Shown piece by piece: positions 1-8,546 of a DNA stretch of 64,000 nt (within the stretch, counting starts at the first letter, position 1; every line of letters begins with the position of its first letter). Position numbers and translations under genes: made by a program. The notes beneath the pieces were generated by a model. It made no database searches, had not been told where the DNA came from, and was given only the letters and a program-made list of their open reading frames with translations. Source of the stretch: Ruegeria marina (GTDB lineage Bacteria; Pseudomonadota; Alphaproteobacteria; Rhodobacterales; Rhodobacteraceae); the NCBI RefSeq assembly GCF_900101475.1, contig NZ_FMZV01000002.1, positions 310,001 through 374,000 on the forward strand, written 5' to 3'.

Positions 1-344
1 TCCGCGGTGTCTCGATTTCCACCCGCGTTCCAGCGACGCTACGGGGCTAGAGCAAGCTGTCCGGTCACGACAGGTGCCGCACGCCAGGCGGATCTTTTCC
101 GAGGAATTCGGGCCCAGCGCGCCAAGGGACAGGTCGCTCCCCTCGGCCCACTCACGCGAAAACCGCCCTCAGAAAAACTAACGTGATGATCACAAAGTGT
201 TTTAGGCCGCCCCGGGCAATACAAGGTTGACCGAATTCCGCGTTCACGCTTAGATCGCCGGAACGTGACGAGCGCGCGCCCCAAGGAGGGGTCCAAAGTC
301 GCGTTCTTTGAAGACCGAATTTTGACTTACTTGGGGAAAAGACA
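1..344. other. gene-free left edge, upstream region of the RTX gene
   Basis: I see no convincing coding frame in this stretch. A short dyad, GTGAT-G-ATCAC, lies at 183-193 and could be a regulator site, but it is too short to call. The ribosome binding site of the RTX gene (GGGGAAAAG) sits just before 345. The stretch most likely holds the promoter of that gene. Confidence 0.5.
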
Positions 345-3029
345 ATGTCCACATATACGTTGACTGGCATCGGTGTACTGAGAAGCCAGGACACCGATAA
401 CGTCATCGGCATCCGCCAGAACATTCAACTGGAAATCGTGGTCCGCGATTCCGTAACAAGCTTTTCCTATTCTCTGGACCCGTTGGAACCTGGCGAAACC
501 ATCCGGCCCGGCAACCCCCAGATCGATGTGATGACGGTACGCATGGAGGGGCAGCCGTTCGGAGAAGGACTGCCTCTCGATGCGGGAGCCGGAACCTTCA
601 TCCAGGCGGCCTGGCAACAGGGCGGGCAGGTGCGGAACACGACGGTTTTTGAGGTAAGTTTCGACAACTGGCCGGACGGCAGCCTGGGCAACGTGAATGC
701 CGATTTCTATTTTATCGTCGCGGGCGACCCATTACCGACCTTCAATTCCCCTGCGGATTGGGAGGCGTTCGACGGCACGATCCTCGGTGCCGGAAACCCG
801 ACCAGCGGTCCCTTCGCGCCGGGAACCATATTGCTGTCGTCTCTTGGGGCCAGCGTCAGCCAGAACGACCTGATCCAGGGCACGCCGGGCAACGACGCGC
901 TCGACGGCGGCGCCGGGAATGACACCATCTTCGGCTTTGACGGCAACGACGACCTGAGCGGCGGCAACGGCAACGACCTGATCAATCCGGGCGACAATAC
1001 CGAAACCGATGTTGTCCGGCCGGGCGCCGGGAACGATACGGTGGATCTCAGCGACATCTCCGTTGGCTATGTTGCTCTTGTGCACCGCGATCTGAACGCT
1101 GCCATAACGGTGAACCTCGACAGCAACAGCAACTCCGCGACCATCAACAAGGGCGTGAACGGGACGACCACCCTTCTCAATGTCAACAACCCGATCATCT
1201 CGGGCATGCAGAACGGCGGCTTGGGAATCGTCGGGACTAGTTTTAACGATGTGTTCAACATCAACCAGAATGTTGGCTGGATTTCCGTGAGCGGCGAAGG
1301 TGGCAATGACACCATCAACATCGGCGCCGATACAGACACCCTGCGCCTCGACTATCGGAGCGCAACTCAGGGCGTAAACGCCAACCTCGAAACCGGCATC
1401 ATCCAGAACGACGGCTTTGGCACACAGGACACGATCACCGGTCCGGGCCGTGCGCATGAAATCCGCACGAGCATGTTCAATGACACCGTGATCGGTTCGT
1501 CAGGCAACGACAGTTTCATCCTGATGGCCGGAACCGACAGTGCCGATGGCGGTGCGGGCTTCGACCGGGTGCGCTATGACCGCAACGGGGTCGAGGCGGT
1601 GACCGTCGATCTGGAAGCGGGCACCGCGACCGGGATCTGGCGTGGCCAGGCGTTCAGCCACAGTCTGGTCAATATCGAACAAGTACAAGGTTCGCGCAGC
1701 GGCAATGACAGTATTCAAGGCACGAACTCGGGCGCGGACCGGCTTGACGGACGCGGCGGCAACGACACGCTCAACGGGCGTGGAGGCGACGACACGCTCA
1801 TTGGCGGCAACGGCAACGACGTTCTCAACGGCGGCGACGGTTCACAGGACCGTGCCGTATTCGGGGTCAATCGGGCGCAGGCCACGATCAACGTCAACGG
1901 CAACACCCTGACCATCATTTCGGCCGAAGGCACGGACACGGTCAGCAATGTCGAGTTCCTCGATTTCCTTGACCAGACGGTGGATGTTGCCTCACTGACC
2001 GGCGGCGGCGGCGGCGGCGGCGGAAACACCCCCACCGCTGGGAACGACACCCTGTCCGGCACCGCAGGGGCCGATCTGATCTCGGGGCTTGGGGGCAACG
2101 ACTCGATCTCCGGGCTGGGGGGCGACGATACGCTCTATGGCGGTCCGGGTGCGGATACGCTCGACGGCGGCGATGGCAACGACCTGCTGGGCGGCACCAC
2201 GGAAAACGACCTGTTGCTGGGGGGCGCGGGCAATGACGAAGCCTATGGCGCGGCGGGCGACGACACGATCTGGGGCGGCGCCGGCGACGATGTGCTGGGC
2301 GGCTCCGGCGGCAATGACGAGATCCACGGCGACGATGGCAATGACGGGCTCTGGGGCTCGTTCGGGGACGACACCATCGAAGGCGGCGCGGGAAGCGACA
2401 CGCTGGGCGGATCGACCGGCAACGACAGCCTGTCGGGCGGCGGCGATGCCGACGAGCTCTGGGGCGCGATCGGGGCCGACACGCTCGACGGCGGCGCCGG
2501 AAACGACACGCTGGGCGGTGCGGACGGGGCCGACAGCCTGTCGGGCGGCGCCGGCGACGACGAGCTCTGGGGCGCCGACGACAACGACACGCTCGACGGC
2601 GGCGACGGCAATGACCAGATCGGCGCAGGCCAGGGCAATGACGTTCTGAACGGCGGGCTGGGCAACGACCAGCTGTTCGGCGGGCTGGGCAACGACCAGA
2701 TCGAGGGCGGCGACGGCAACGACACCATCTACGGCGCGGCGGGCGATGACACGATCGACGGTGGCGCCGGTGACGACGAGATGTATGCGGGCCCAGGCGC
2801 GGATGTCATCGTGTTCTCGCAAGGCACCGATACCGCGCTGTTCTTCTCGACGGCATTCGACCAGATTGACCTGTCGGGCGTCGCGGAAATCATCGATTTC
2901 GCCGACCTGTCCGCCAACCACCTGGCCGATGTCGGCGGCAATGCGGTGATCACCGACGGGCTGGGCAACTCGCTGACCATCAGCGGCGTGCTGAGCGCGG
3001 GATTGACTGTCGACGACTTCATCTTCTGA
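345..3029 (+). CDS. RTX (hemolysin-type) calcium-binding secreted protein
   Basis: This 894-residue protein carries many glycine/aspartate nonapeptides (GGxGxDxUx), such as GGAGNDTIFG and GGDGNDTIYG. They fall in one short block around residues 180-215, a few scattered copies, and a long block around residues 560-820. Such repeats bind calcium and fold into a parallel beta roll outside the cell. The N-terminal ~170 residues have no signal peptide and match no family I recognise. A run of nine glycines links the two halves near residue 555. The extreme C-terminus ends VDDFIF, the usual end of type I secretion substrates, so export by an ABC/MFP/TolC system is likely, although none is encoded here. 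Enzyme, adhesin or S-layer roles cannot be separated. The start follows GGGGAAAAG with good spacing. Confidence 0.85.
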   Translation: MSTYTLTGIGVLRSQDTDNVIGIRQNIQLEIVVRDSVTSFSYSLDPLEPGETIRPGNPQIDVMTVRMEGQPFGEGLPLDAGAGTFIQAAWQQGGQVRNTTVFEVSFDNWPDGSLGNVNADFYFIVAGDPLPTFNSPADWEAFDGTILGAGNPTSGPFAPGTILLSSLGASVSQNDLIQGTPGNDALDGGAGNDTIFGFDGNDDLSGGNGNDLINPGDNTETDVVRPGAGNDTVDLSDISVGYVALVHRDLNAAITVNLDSNSNSATINKGVNGTTTLLNVNNPIISGMQNGGLGIVGTSFNDVFNINQNVGWISVSGEGGNDTINIGADTDTLRLDYRSATQGVNANLETGIIQNDGFGTQDTITGPGRAHEIRTSMFNDTVIGSSGNDSFILMAGTDSADGGAGFDRVRYDRNGVEAVTVDLEAGTATGIWRGQAFSHSLVNIEQVQGSRSGNDSIQGTNSGADRLDGRGGNDTLNGRGGDDTLIGGNGNDVLNGGDGSQDRAVFGVNRAQATINVNGNTLTIISAEGTDTVSNVEFLDFLDQTVDVASLTGGGGGGGGNTPTAGNDTLSGTAGADLISGLGGNDSISGLGGDDTLYGGPGADTLDGGDGNDLLGGTTENDLLLGGAGNDEAYGAAGDDTIWGGAGDDVLGGSGGNDEIHGDDGNDGLWGSFGDDTIEGGAGSDTLGGSTGNDSLSGGGDADELWGAIGADTLDGGAGNDTLGGADGADSLSGGAGDDELWGADDNDTLDGGDGNDQIGAGQGNDVLNGGLGNDQLFGGLGNDQIEGGDGNDTIYGAAGDDTIDGGAGDDEMYAGPGADVIVFSQGTDTALFFSTAFDQIDLSGVAEIIDFADLSANHLADVGGNAVITDGLGNSLTISGVLSAGLTVDDFIF

Positions 3030-3037
3030 CGCATAAG

Positions 3038-3067
3038 GGCGGGGGCCGGCATCGTCCGGCCCCCGCC
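3038..3067 (+). terminator. strong hairpin downstream of the RTX gene
   Basis: A perfect 12-bp GC stem (GGCGGGGGCCGG / CCGGCCCCCGCC) with a 6-nt loop starts 8 bp after the RTX stop codon and is followed by TGTTGT. This is an intrinsic-terminator-like structure with a weak U tract. Confidence 0.75.
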
Positions 3068-3233
3068 TGTTGTCCGAGACGCGGCGCAGGACCAACCGCG
3101 ACCTCGGAGCACGCCTGCAACCGCGTCTGGTTTCGCGACTTGCCCCGAAAACGACCTTTGCGTCGCGCGCAGTAGAGCCATCGGTTCTCGACGGTGTTAT
3201 GGATCGGCGAAACTTTCGGGGCATCCAGCGCAA

Positions 3234-3785
3234 ATGATTGATATACATACAATTTCCGACGCATTCAGCCCCATTGAATGCGACGCGATCCTTGTCGTCG
3301 CCCGGACAGCCGAGACGCAGGAAGCCGGCCTGGTCCGGCAGGCCACCGATCACAATCTGCGGCGGGCGGATCTCGTCTGGCTCGACGATGTCGAGGGCAC
3401 CGGCTGGGTGATGGACCGGATTATCGACCTGGTGCGCCGCGCCAATCGCGACGTCTACGATTTCGCCCTGACCGAGTTCGCCGAAAGCCCGCAGGTCGCG
3501 CGCTATGGCGCCGAGAAACAGGGGCATTTCACATGGCATTCCGACATTGGCGATGGCCCGCTGGCGGCGCGGCGCAAGCTGACGATGGTGGTTCAATTGA
3601 CCGAACCCGAAGGATACCAGGGCGGACGGCTCGAGGTGATGCCCTCGGCCCATGTCGTGACGGCGGCGGCAGGGCGTGGCAGCGCCACGTTGTTCCCCAG
3701 CTATCTGCTGCACCGGGTGACGCCTGTTACCGAAGGCGAGCGCCACTCGCTGACGATCTGGGCGCATGGTCCCCGGTTTCGCTAA
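3234..3785 (+). CDS. 2OG-Fe(II) oxygenase (prolyl-hydroxylase-like)
   Basis: The 183-residue protein has the facial triad of non-heme iron, 2-oxoglutarate-dependent oxygenases: H102 and D104 in TWHSD, the distal H160 in LLHRVTP, and R170, placed to bind the 2OG carboxylate. The spacing and the surrounding beta strands fit the PKHD/prolyl 4-hydroxylase group. The substrate cannot be read from the sequence. It follows the RTX gene by about 200 bp but is separated from it by a terminator, so it is probably its own unit. A cytoplasmic location is expected because no signal peptide is present. Confidence 0.75.
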   Translation: MIDIHTISDAFSPIECDAILVVARTAETQEAGLVRQATDHNLRRADLVWLDDVEGTGWVMDRIIDLVRRANRDVYDFALTEFAESPQVARYGAEKQGHFTWHSDIGDGPLAARRKLTMVVQLTEPEGYQGGRLEVMPSAHVVTAAAGRGSATLFPSYLLHRVTPVTEGERHSLTIWAHGPRFR

Positions 3786-3871
3786 CCCAAGCTCGGTTCG
3801 CGGAAAGTTCAGAACGACGGACCCGTTGACAAGCCGGGAGTGCCTTGCGTTTTCCTTTCTGGTAATCTGGT

Positions 3872-4582
3872 TCAATCCTCGCCCACGGTCAGCGTGACCC
3901 GGTCTCCGGCGAACCAGGTGCGACCGTATTCCACCGGACGGCCCTCTGGGTCGACGTTCACCCCGGTCGTGTGCAGCAGCGGCGCACCTTCGTTCAGCCG
4001 CAGATGCAGCGCCTGGATCGCGGTGGCGGGCCGCGCGGTCAGCCTTGTCCAGGCGCGGGTGAAATCGGCAATCCCCATCCGCTGCAAGGCGGCGGTGACC
4101 GAACGGGTCTCGGTCAGCGCCTCGGGCAGTCCGGGAAAGCGGTCTGCGGGAAACACACTCTGGAACACCGCGATGGGCTGCCCGTCGGCCAGCGACAGCC
4201 CGTCATAGACATGCACGCGCGCGCCGGGGGCAAGCGCCAGCGCCCCTGCCTCGGTCGCGTCGGCGGCCCGGGTCAGCAGCGTCAGGATGCGTTTGCCGGG
4301 AATGCGGCCGCCGGCGGCAATATTCCTGTGGAACCGTACCCGCTTGCCGATGGCGTAATCGGTGGGCCGGGCCGCGACGAAAACCCCTGCCCCACGCCGG
4401 GCATGTACCAGCCCCTGTGCCGCCAGATCCGACAGCGCCCGGCGCACCGTGTGCCGGTTGACGCCATGGGTAGCGGCCAGCTGCGCCTCGGTCGGCAGCC
4501 GGTCGCCTTCGCCATAGCGGCCTTCGGCGATGTCTTCGGTCAGGCTCAGCGCGATGGTCTTCCAGACGGGTGTGCGGCTCAT
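3872..4582 (-). CDS. phnF: PhnF, GntR/HutC-type repressor of the C-P lyase genes
   Basis: This 236-residue regulator has an N-terminal winged helix-turn-helix of the GntR class (residues ~8-70, with LPTEAQLAATHGVNRHTVRRAL) followed by a UTRA effector-binding domain (~90-230), the HutC subfamily layout. It is divergent from phnG with 103 bp between them, and a dyad in that gap is a likely operator. In other bacteria PhnF represses phosphonate uptake and breakdown genes. The effector is unknown here. Being transcribed away from the operon, it may also regulate itself. Confidence 0.88.
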   Translation of the reverse strand: MSRTPVWKTIALSLTEDIAEGRYGEGDRLPTEAQLAATHGVNRHTVRRALSDLAAQGLVHARRGAGVFVAARPTDYAIGKRVRFHRNIAAGGRIPGKRILTLLTRAADATEAGALALAPGARVHVYDGLSLADGQPIAVFQSVFPADRFPGLPEALTETRSVTAALQRMGIADFTRAWTRLTARPATAIQALHLRLNEGAPLLHTTGVNVDPEGRPVEYGRTWFAGDRVTLTVGED

Positions 4583-4638
4583 GTCATCAAAACTTCATGC
4601 CGGGGCGGATTGCGGGTCAGGCCCCCGTGCGGTAATAT

Positions 4639-4667
4639 TTGTCTAGTTGTATAGTTGATGTAGACAA
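4639..4667. promoter_or_regulatory. candidate PhnF operator
   Basis: The phnF-phnG intergenic region contains the inverted repeat TTGTCTA-N15-TAGACAA. Each arm contains the GT-x-TA or TA-x-AC half typical of HutC-subfamily GntR sites. TATAGT (4650-4655) lies inside the dyad and could be the phnG -10 box, so occupancy would block transcription. The site assignment is inferred from position and symmetry only. Confidence 0.6.
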
Positions 4668-4685
4668 CCCGGCCAAGAGGTAATC

Positions 4686-5144
4686 ATGGCAGAAGATCGA
4701 GACAGCGCAAAAACTGCCCGACAGGGCTGGATGGGCCTTTTGGCCCGCGCGCCCGAGGCGGCGCTGCTGGAGCTGTGGCGCGCGGCGGACGAGCGGCCCG
4801 CCTATGACTGGCTGCGCCCGCCCGAGACCGGCGGCGTCATGGTGCGCGGCCGTGCGGGCGGCACCGGCGCCGCCTTCAACCTCGGCGAGATGACAGTGAC
4901 CCGCTGTTCGCTGGCGCTGACCGACGGCACGGTGGGCCATGCCTATGTGCAGGGCCGTTCGCGCGCCAAGGCCGAGGCGGCGGCGCTGATCGACGCGTTG
5001 ATGCAGACCGGGGCGGCGGACCGGATCCGCGCTCTGGTGCTGGAACCACTGGCCGAGGCGCTCGCGGGCCGGGCCGAGGCCCGCGCAGCCCGCGCAGCCG
5101 CCACCAGGGTCGAGTTCTTCACGCTGGTCAGGGGAGAGGATTGA
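4686..5144 (+). CDS. phnG: PhnG, C-P lyase core subunit
   Basis: The 152-residue protein matches the PhnG family in length and in motifs such as the MVRGRAGGTGAAFNLGEMTVTR region and the VQGRSRAKAEAAALIDAL helix. PhnG works with PhnH, I and J in the carbon-phosphorus lyase core complex that moves phosphonates onto ribose. It is the first gene of the operon. The start follows AAGAGG. Its stop overlaps the phnH start (TGATG), implying coupled translation. Confidence 0.93.
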   Translation: MAEDRDSAKTARQGWMGLLARAPEAALLELWRAADERPAYDWLRPPETGGVMVRGRAGGTGAAFNLGEMTVTRCSLALTDGTVGHAYVQGRSRAKAEAAALIDALMQTGAADRIRALVLEPLAEALAGRAEARAARAAATRVEFFTLVRGED

Positions 5145-5719
5145 TGGACGGATCGAGCCTTTATGCTGGTGGGTTCCGCAACGCGCCGGTGGACGCGGCG
5201 CATGCCTTTCGCGCCGCGATGACCGCCATGGCGCGGCCGGGTGACATCCGCCCGATCACGGGGGCCGAGCCGCCCGCGCCGCTGTCGGTTGCCGCAGGCA
5301 CATTGCTGCTGACGCTCTGCGATCCGGAAACGCGGGTGCATCTGGCCGGGGCGGCGGATAGGCCCGAGGTCCGTCAGTGGCTGAGCTTTCACACCGGCGC
5401 GCCGCTCTGCGGCGCGGACGAGGCCGATTTCGCGCTCGGCACCTGGGCCGACCTGATGCCGCTGTCGCGCTACCGCATCGGCACGCCGGAATATCCCGAC
5501 CGTTCCGCCACGCTGATCGTCGAATGCGATGCACTGGCGAACACTGGCGCGGTGCTCAGCGGCCCGGGCATCCGCGACACCGCCCGCCTGTCGCTGCCCG
5601 ACTTGGGCGTGTTACAGGGCAACGCGATGCTCTACCCGCTGGGCTGCGATTTCTTCTTTACCTGCGGCGACCGGGTTGCGGCCCTGCCGCGCAGCACCAC
5701 CATCGGCGCGGAGGGCTGA
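5144..5719 (+). CDS. phnH: PhnH, C-P lyase core subunit
   Basis: This 191-residue PhnH is a PLP-transferase-like fold protein without PLP activity and forms part of the PhnGHIJ core. An upstream in-frame TTG at 5141 is possible. The ATG at 5144 overlaps the phnG stop and has GGGGAGAGG at good distance, so it is preferred. The N-terminal FRNAPVDAAHAFRAAMTAMARPG region is characteristic of the family. Confidence 0.93.
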   Translation: MDGSSLYAGGFRNAPVDAAHAFRAAMTAMARPGDIRPITGAEPPAPLSVAAGTLLLTLCDPETRVHLAGAADRPEVRQWLSFHTGAPLCGADEADFALGTWADLMPLSRYRIGTPEYPDRSATLIVECDALANTGAVLSGPGIRDTARLSLPDLGVLQGNAMLYPLGCDFFFTCGDRVAALPRSTTIGAEG

Positions 5720-5722
5720 GCC

Positions 5723-6814
5723 ATGTATGTTGCCGTCAAAGGGGGCGAGCGCGCCATCGAGAACGCCCATGCCTGGCTGGCCGAGGAGCGCAGGGGCGAT
5801 ACGTCGGTCGCCGAACTCTCCCTCGCCCAGATCCGCGAACAATTGAGCCTGGCGGTCAACCGGGTGATGGCCGAGGGTTCGCTGTATGATCCCGACCTGG
5901 CTGCACTGGCGATCAAGCAGGCGCGCGGCGACCTGATCGAGGCGATCTTTCTGATCCGCGCCTATCGCACCACCCTGCCGCGGTTTGGCGCGAGCCGCGC
6001 GGTGGATACCGGCGCGATGGCCTGCGACCGGCGCATCTCGGCCACGTTCAAGGACGCGCCGGGCGGGCAGGTTCTGGGACCGACCTTCGACTACACGCAT
6101 CGCCTGCTGGATTTCAAACTGGCCGCCGAGGGCGAGGTACCGCCCGCGCCGCAGGCCGCGCCGCGCGGCGAACCCACGCCACATATCACCGAGTTCCTGG
6201 GGCAGGAGGGGCTGATCCAGCCCGAGCCGGAGAGCGAGGCGGCGCCGCGCGACCTGACCCGCGAGCCGCTGGAATTTCCTGCCGACCGCGCCCTGCGCCT
6301 GCAATCCCTGGCCCGCGGCGACGAGGGGTTCGTGCTGGGCATGGCCTATTCCACCCAGCGCGGCTATGCCCGCAACCACGCCTTTGTGGGCGAACTGCGC
6401 ATCGGGCGGGTCGCGGTCGAGATGGATATCCCCGAACTGGGCTTTGCCATCGAGATCGGCGAGGTGGAACTGACCGAATGCGAGACGGTGAACCAGTTCA
6501 AGGGATCGAAGACCGAACCGCCGCAGTTCACCCGGGGCTATGGTCTGGTGTTTGGCCAGTCCGAGCGCAAGGCAATCTCCATGGCGCTGGTGGACCGCGC
6601 CCTGCGCTGGCAGGAACTGGGCGAGGATTTTCTCGGCGCTGCCGCGCAGGACGAGGAATTCGTCCTCAGCCATTGCGACAACATCCAGGCGACCGGGTTT
6701 CTGGAACACATCAAACTGCCCCATTACGTCGATTTCCAGTCGGAACTGGAACTGGTGCGCAAGCTGCGCCGCGAGGCGGAGGAGCGGATCGCGCATCGGG
6801 AGGCCGCGGAATGA
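5723..6814 (+). CDS. phnI: PhnI, C-P lyase nucleosidase-type core subunit
   Basis: The 363-residue protein matches PhnI over its full length. With PhnG, H and L, PhnI displaces adenine from ATP by the phosphonate to give ribose-1-phosphonate-5-triphosphate. It starts 3 bp after phnH, and its stop overlaps the phnJ start (ATGA). Motifs include the N-terminal YVAVKGGERAIENAHAWL segment and the C-terminal HCDNIQATGFLEHIKLPHYV stretch, both typical of the family. Confidence 0.95.
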   Translation: MYVAVKGGERAIENAHAWLAEERRGDTSVAELSLAQIREQLSLAVNRVMAEGSLYDPDLAALAIKQARGDLIEAIFLIRAYRTTLPRFGASRAVDTGAMACDRRISATFKDAPGGQVLGPTFDYTHRLLDFKLAAEGEVPPAPQAAPRGEPTPHITEFLGQEGLIQPEPESEAAPRDLTREPLEFPADRALRLQSLARGDEGFVLGMAYSTQRGYARNHAFVGELRIGRVAVEMDIPELGFAIEIGEVELTECETVNQFKGSKTEPPQFTRGYGLVFGQSERKAISMALVDRALRWQELGEDFLGAAAQDEEFVLSHCDNIQATGFLEHIKLPHYVDFQSELELVRKLRREAEERIAHREAAE

Positions 6815-7647
6815 CCGAGCAAGCCTATAATTTCGCCTATCTCGACGAGCAGACCAAGCGGATGATCCGCCGCGCCATTCTCAAGGCGCTGGCGGTGCCG
6901 GGATACCAGGTGCCTTTTGCCAGCCGCGAGATGCCGATGCCCTATGGCTGGGGCACCGGGGGCGTGCAGGTCTCGGCCGCCACTCTGACGCCCGAGGACC
7001 GGCTGAAGGTGATCGACCAGGGCGCCGACGACACCACCAACGCGGTGTCAATCCGCAAGTTCTTTGAACGTACCGCCGGGGTGGCGACGACCGAGGCGAC
7101 ACAGGAGGCGACGGTGATCCAGACCCGCCACCGCATCCCCGAGGCGGAACTGACCGAGGACCAGATCTTGGTCTATCAGGTACCGATCCCCGAACCGCTG
7201 CGCTTTCTGGAGCCGCGCGAGACCGAGACGCGCAAGATGCACAGTCTTCAGGAATACGGGCTGATGCATGTGAAGCTTTACGAGGATATCAGCCAGCACG
7301 GCGCGATCTCGACCGCCTATGCCTATCCGGTGCGGGTGGCGGGGCGCTATGTGATGGACCCCTCGCCGATCCCGAAATTCGACAACCCCAAGATGGAGAT
7401 GGCGGCGATCCAGTTGTTCGGCGCCGGGCGCGAACAGCGCATCTATGCAGTGCCGCCCCATACCCGCGTCGTGAGCCTCGATTTCGAGGACTACCCGTTC
7501 GAGGCCACCAGGGCCGATCACGTCTGCGATCTGTGCGGGGCGGCGGACAGCTATCTCGACGAGGTGATCATGGATGATGCCGGCGGGCGGATGTTCGTCT
7601 GTTCCGACACCGACTACTGCCACACGCGGCGCGAGGCCGTGGCATGA
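6811..7647 (+). CDS. phnJ: PhnJ, radical-SAM C-P bond-cleaving lyase
   Basis: PhnJ (278 residues) cleaves the C-P bond of ribose-1-phosphonate-5-phosphate, releasing the alkane or arene and a 1,2-cyclic phosphate. Four C-terminal cysteines have the spacing of characterised PhnJ: CDLC, then 21 residues, C, five residues, C. This unusual non-CX3CX2C arrangement binds the 4Fe-4S cluster and supplies the catalytic cysteine. The ATG at 6811 overlaps the phnI stop. A longer frame runs upstream inside phnI, but the overlapping ATGA and the family N-terminus (YNFAYLDEQTKRMIRR) fix this start. Confidence 0.96.
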   Translation: MTEQAYNFAYLDEQTKRMIRRAILKALAVPGYQVPFASREMPMPYGWGTGGVQVSAATLTPEDRLKVIDQGADDTTNAVSIRKFFERTAGVATTEATQEATVIQTRHRIPEAELTEDQILVYQVPIPEPLRFLEPRETETRKMHSLQEYGLMHVKLYEDISQHGAISTAYAYPVRVAGRYVMDPSPIPKFDNPKMEMAAIQLFGAGREQRIYAVPPHTRVVSLDFEDYPFEATRADHVCDLCGAADSYLDEVIMDDAGGRMFVCSDTDYCHTRREAVA

Positions 7648-7668
7648 GCGCGTCGGTCGGGGCGGGCG

Positions 7669-7691
7669 AAAAAATTTCGCCGAAATTTTTT
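7669..7691. repeat. AT-rich perfect palindrome inside the phn operon
   Basis: Between phnJ and phnK the two 11-bp arms AAAAAATTTCG and CGAAATTTTTT flank a single C. In RNA this forms a hairpin ending in six U residues, so it could act as a partial terminator or an RNA-stability element separating phnGHIJ from phnKLN. A related palindrome centred on CG-N-CG lies at 46807-46829. Confidence 0.75.
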
Positions 7692-7708
7692 GTGCCGGGA
7701 GGTGAGGC

Positions 7709-8479
7709 ATGACCCCTTTGTTGCAGGTGCGGGACATCGAAAAGCGCTATGGCGCGCGGATCGGATGCACCGATGTGAGTTTCGATCTCTACCCCGGCGA
7801 GGTGATGGGGATCGTGGGCGAGAGCGGTTCGGGCAAGTCGACGCTGCTCAACTGTCTTGCCGGGCATCTGGCGCCTGATGCGGGGCGGGTGATCTTCGAC
7901 ACCCGGCACATGGGACCGGTGGATACGGTCACCATGTCCGAGCCCGAGCGGCGGATGCTGTCGCGCACCGACTGGGCCTTTGTGCATCAGCATGCCCGCG
8001 ACGGGCTGCGCATGTCGGTCTCGGCGGGTGGCAATATCGGCGAGCGGCTGATGGCGGTGGGCGACCGGCACTATGGCCGCATCCGCGCGGCCGCACTCGA
8101 CTGGCTGGGCCGGGTCGAAATCGACGGCGCCCGGATTGACGACCGGCCCTCGGCCTTTTCCGGCGGCATGCAGCAGCGTTTGCAGATTGCCCGCAATCTG
8201 GTGACCGGTCCCCGGCTGGTGTTCATGGACGAGCCCACGGGTGGGCTGGATGTGAGCGTGCAGGCGCGTCTTCTGGACCTCTTGCGCGGGCTGGTGCGGC
8301 GGATGGGGCTGAGCGCCATCATCGTCACCCATGACCTGGCGGTGGTGCGGTTGTTGGCCGACCGGTTGATGGTGATGAAGGACGGGCGCGTGGTCGAGAG
8401 CGGTCTGACCGATCAGGTGCTCGACGACCCACAGCATGGCTATACCCAGCTTCTGGTGTCGAGCGTGTTGCAGGTATGA
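7709..8479 (+). CDS. phnK: PhnK, ABC-type ATPase of the C-P lyase complex
   Basis: The 256-residue ABC ATPase has Walker A GESGSGKST, signature SGGMQQR and Walker B LVFMDEPTGG followed by the D-loop. PhnK docks on the PhnGHIJ core and its ATP hydrolysis drives turnover or remodelling; it is not a transporter subunit. GGGAGGTGAGG is the ribosome binding site. The 61-bp gap to phnJ is the largest yet in this tightly packed operon and contains the palindrome at 7669. Confidence 0.93.
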   Translation: MTPLLQVRDIEKRYGARIGCTDVSFDLYPGEVMGIVGESGSGKSTLLNCLAGHLAPDAGRVIFDTRHMGPVDTVTMSEPERRMLSRTDWAFVHQHARDGLRMSVSAGGNIGERLMAVGDRHYGRIRAAALDWLGRVEIDGARIDDRPSAFSGGMQQRLQIARNLVTGPRLVFMDEPTGGLDVSVQARLLDLLRGLVRRMGLSAIIVTHDLAVVRLLADRLMVMKDGRVVESGLTDQVLDDPQHGYTQLLVSSVLQV

Positions 8480-8525
8480 GGGGGCGCTGCCCCCGCGCCT
8501 GCGGCGCTCCCCCGGAGTATTTGGG
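8480..8525. repeat. GC-rich hairpin between phnK and phnL
   Basis: The 67-bp phnK-phnL gap opens with G5- and C5-containing self-complementary sequence (GGGGGCGC ... GCGCTCCCCC) followed by GGAGTATTTGGGGC. Elements of this form are frequent between Rhodobacterales genes. A role in mRNA processing is possible but unproven. Confidence 0.5.
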
Positions 8526-8546
8526 GCGAAATGAAAGGGATTTGGG

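Noticed and set aside
2089-2649. Long open frames on both strands inside the RTX repeat region
   Set aside because: They come from the GC-rich 27-bp repeat and give low-complexity proteins without domains; the RTX frame explains them.
880-2820. Regular DNA repeats that might be a CRISPR or tandem array
   Set aside because: They encode GGxGxDxUx calcium-binding nonapeptides and vary at third codon positions; there are no spacers.
6478-6810. Extended N-terminus for phnJ
   Set aside because: It overlaps phnI entirely, and the ATG at 6811 overlaps the phnI stop and begins the conserved PhnJ sequence.
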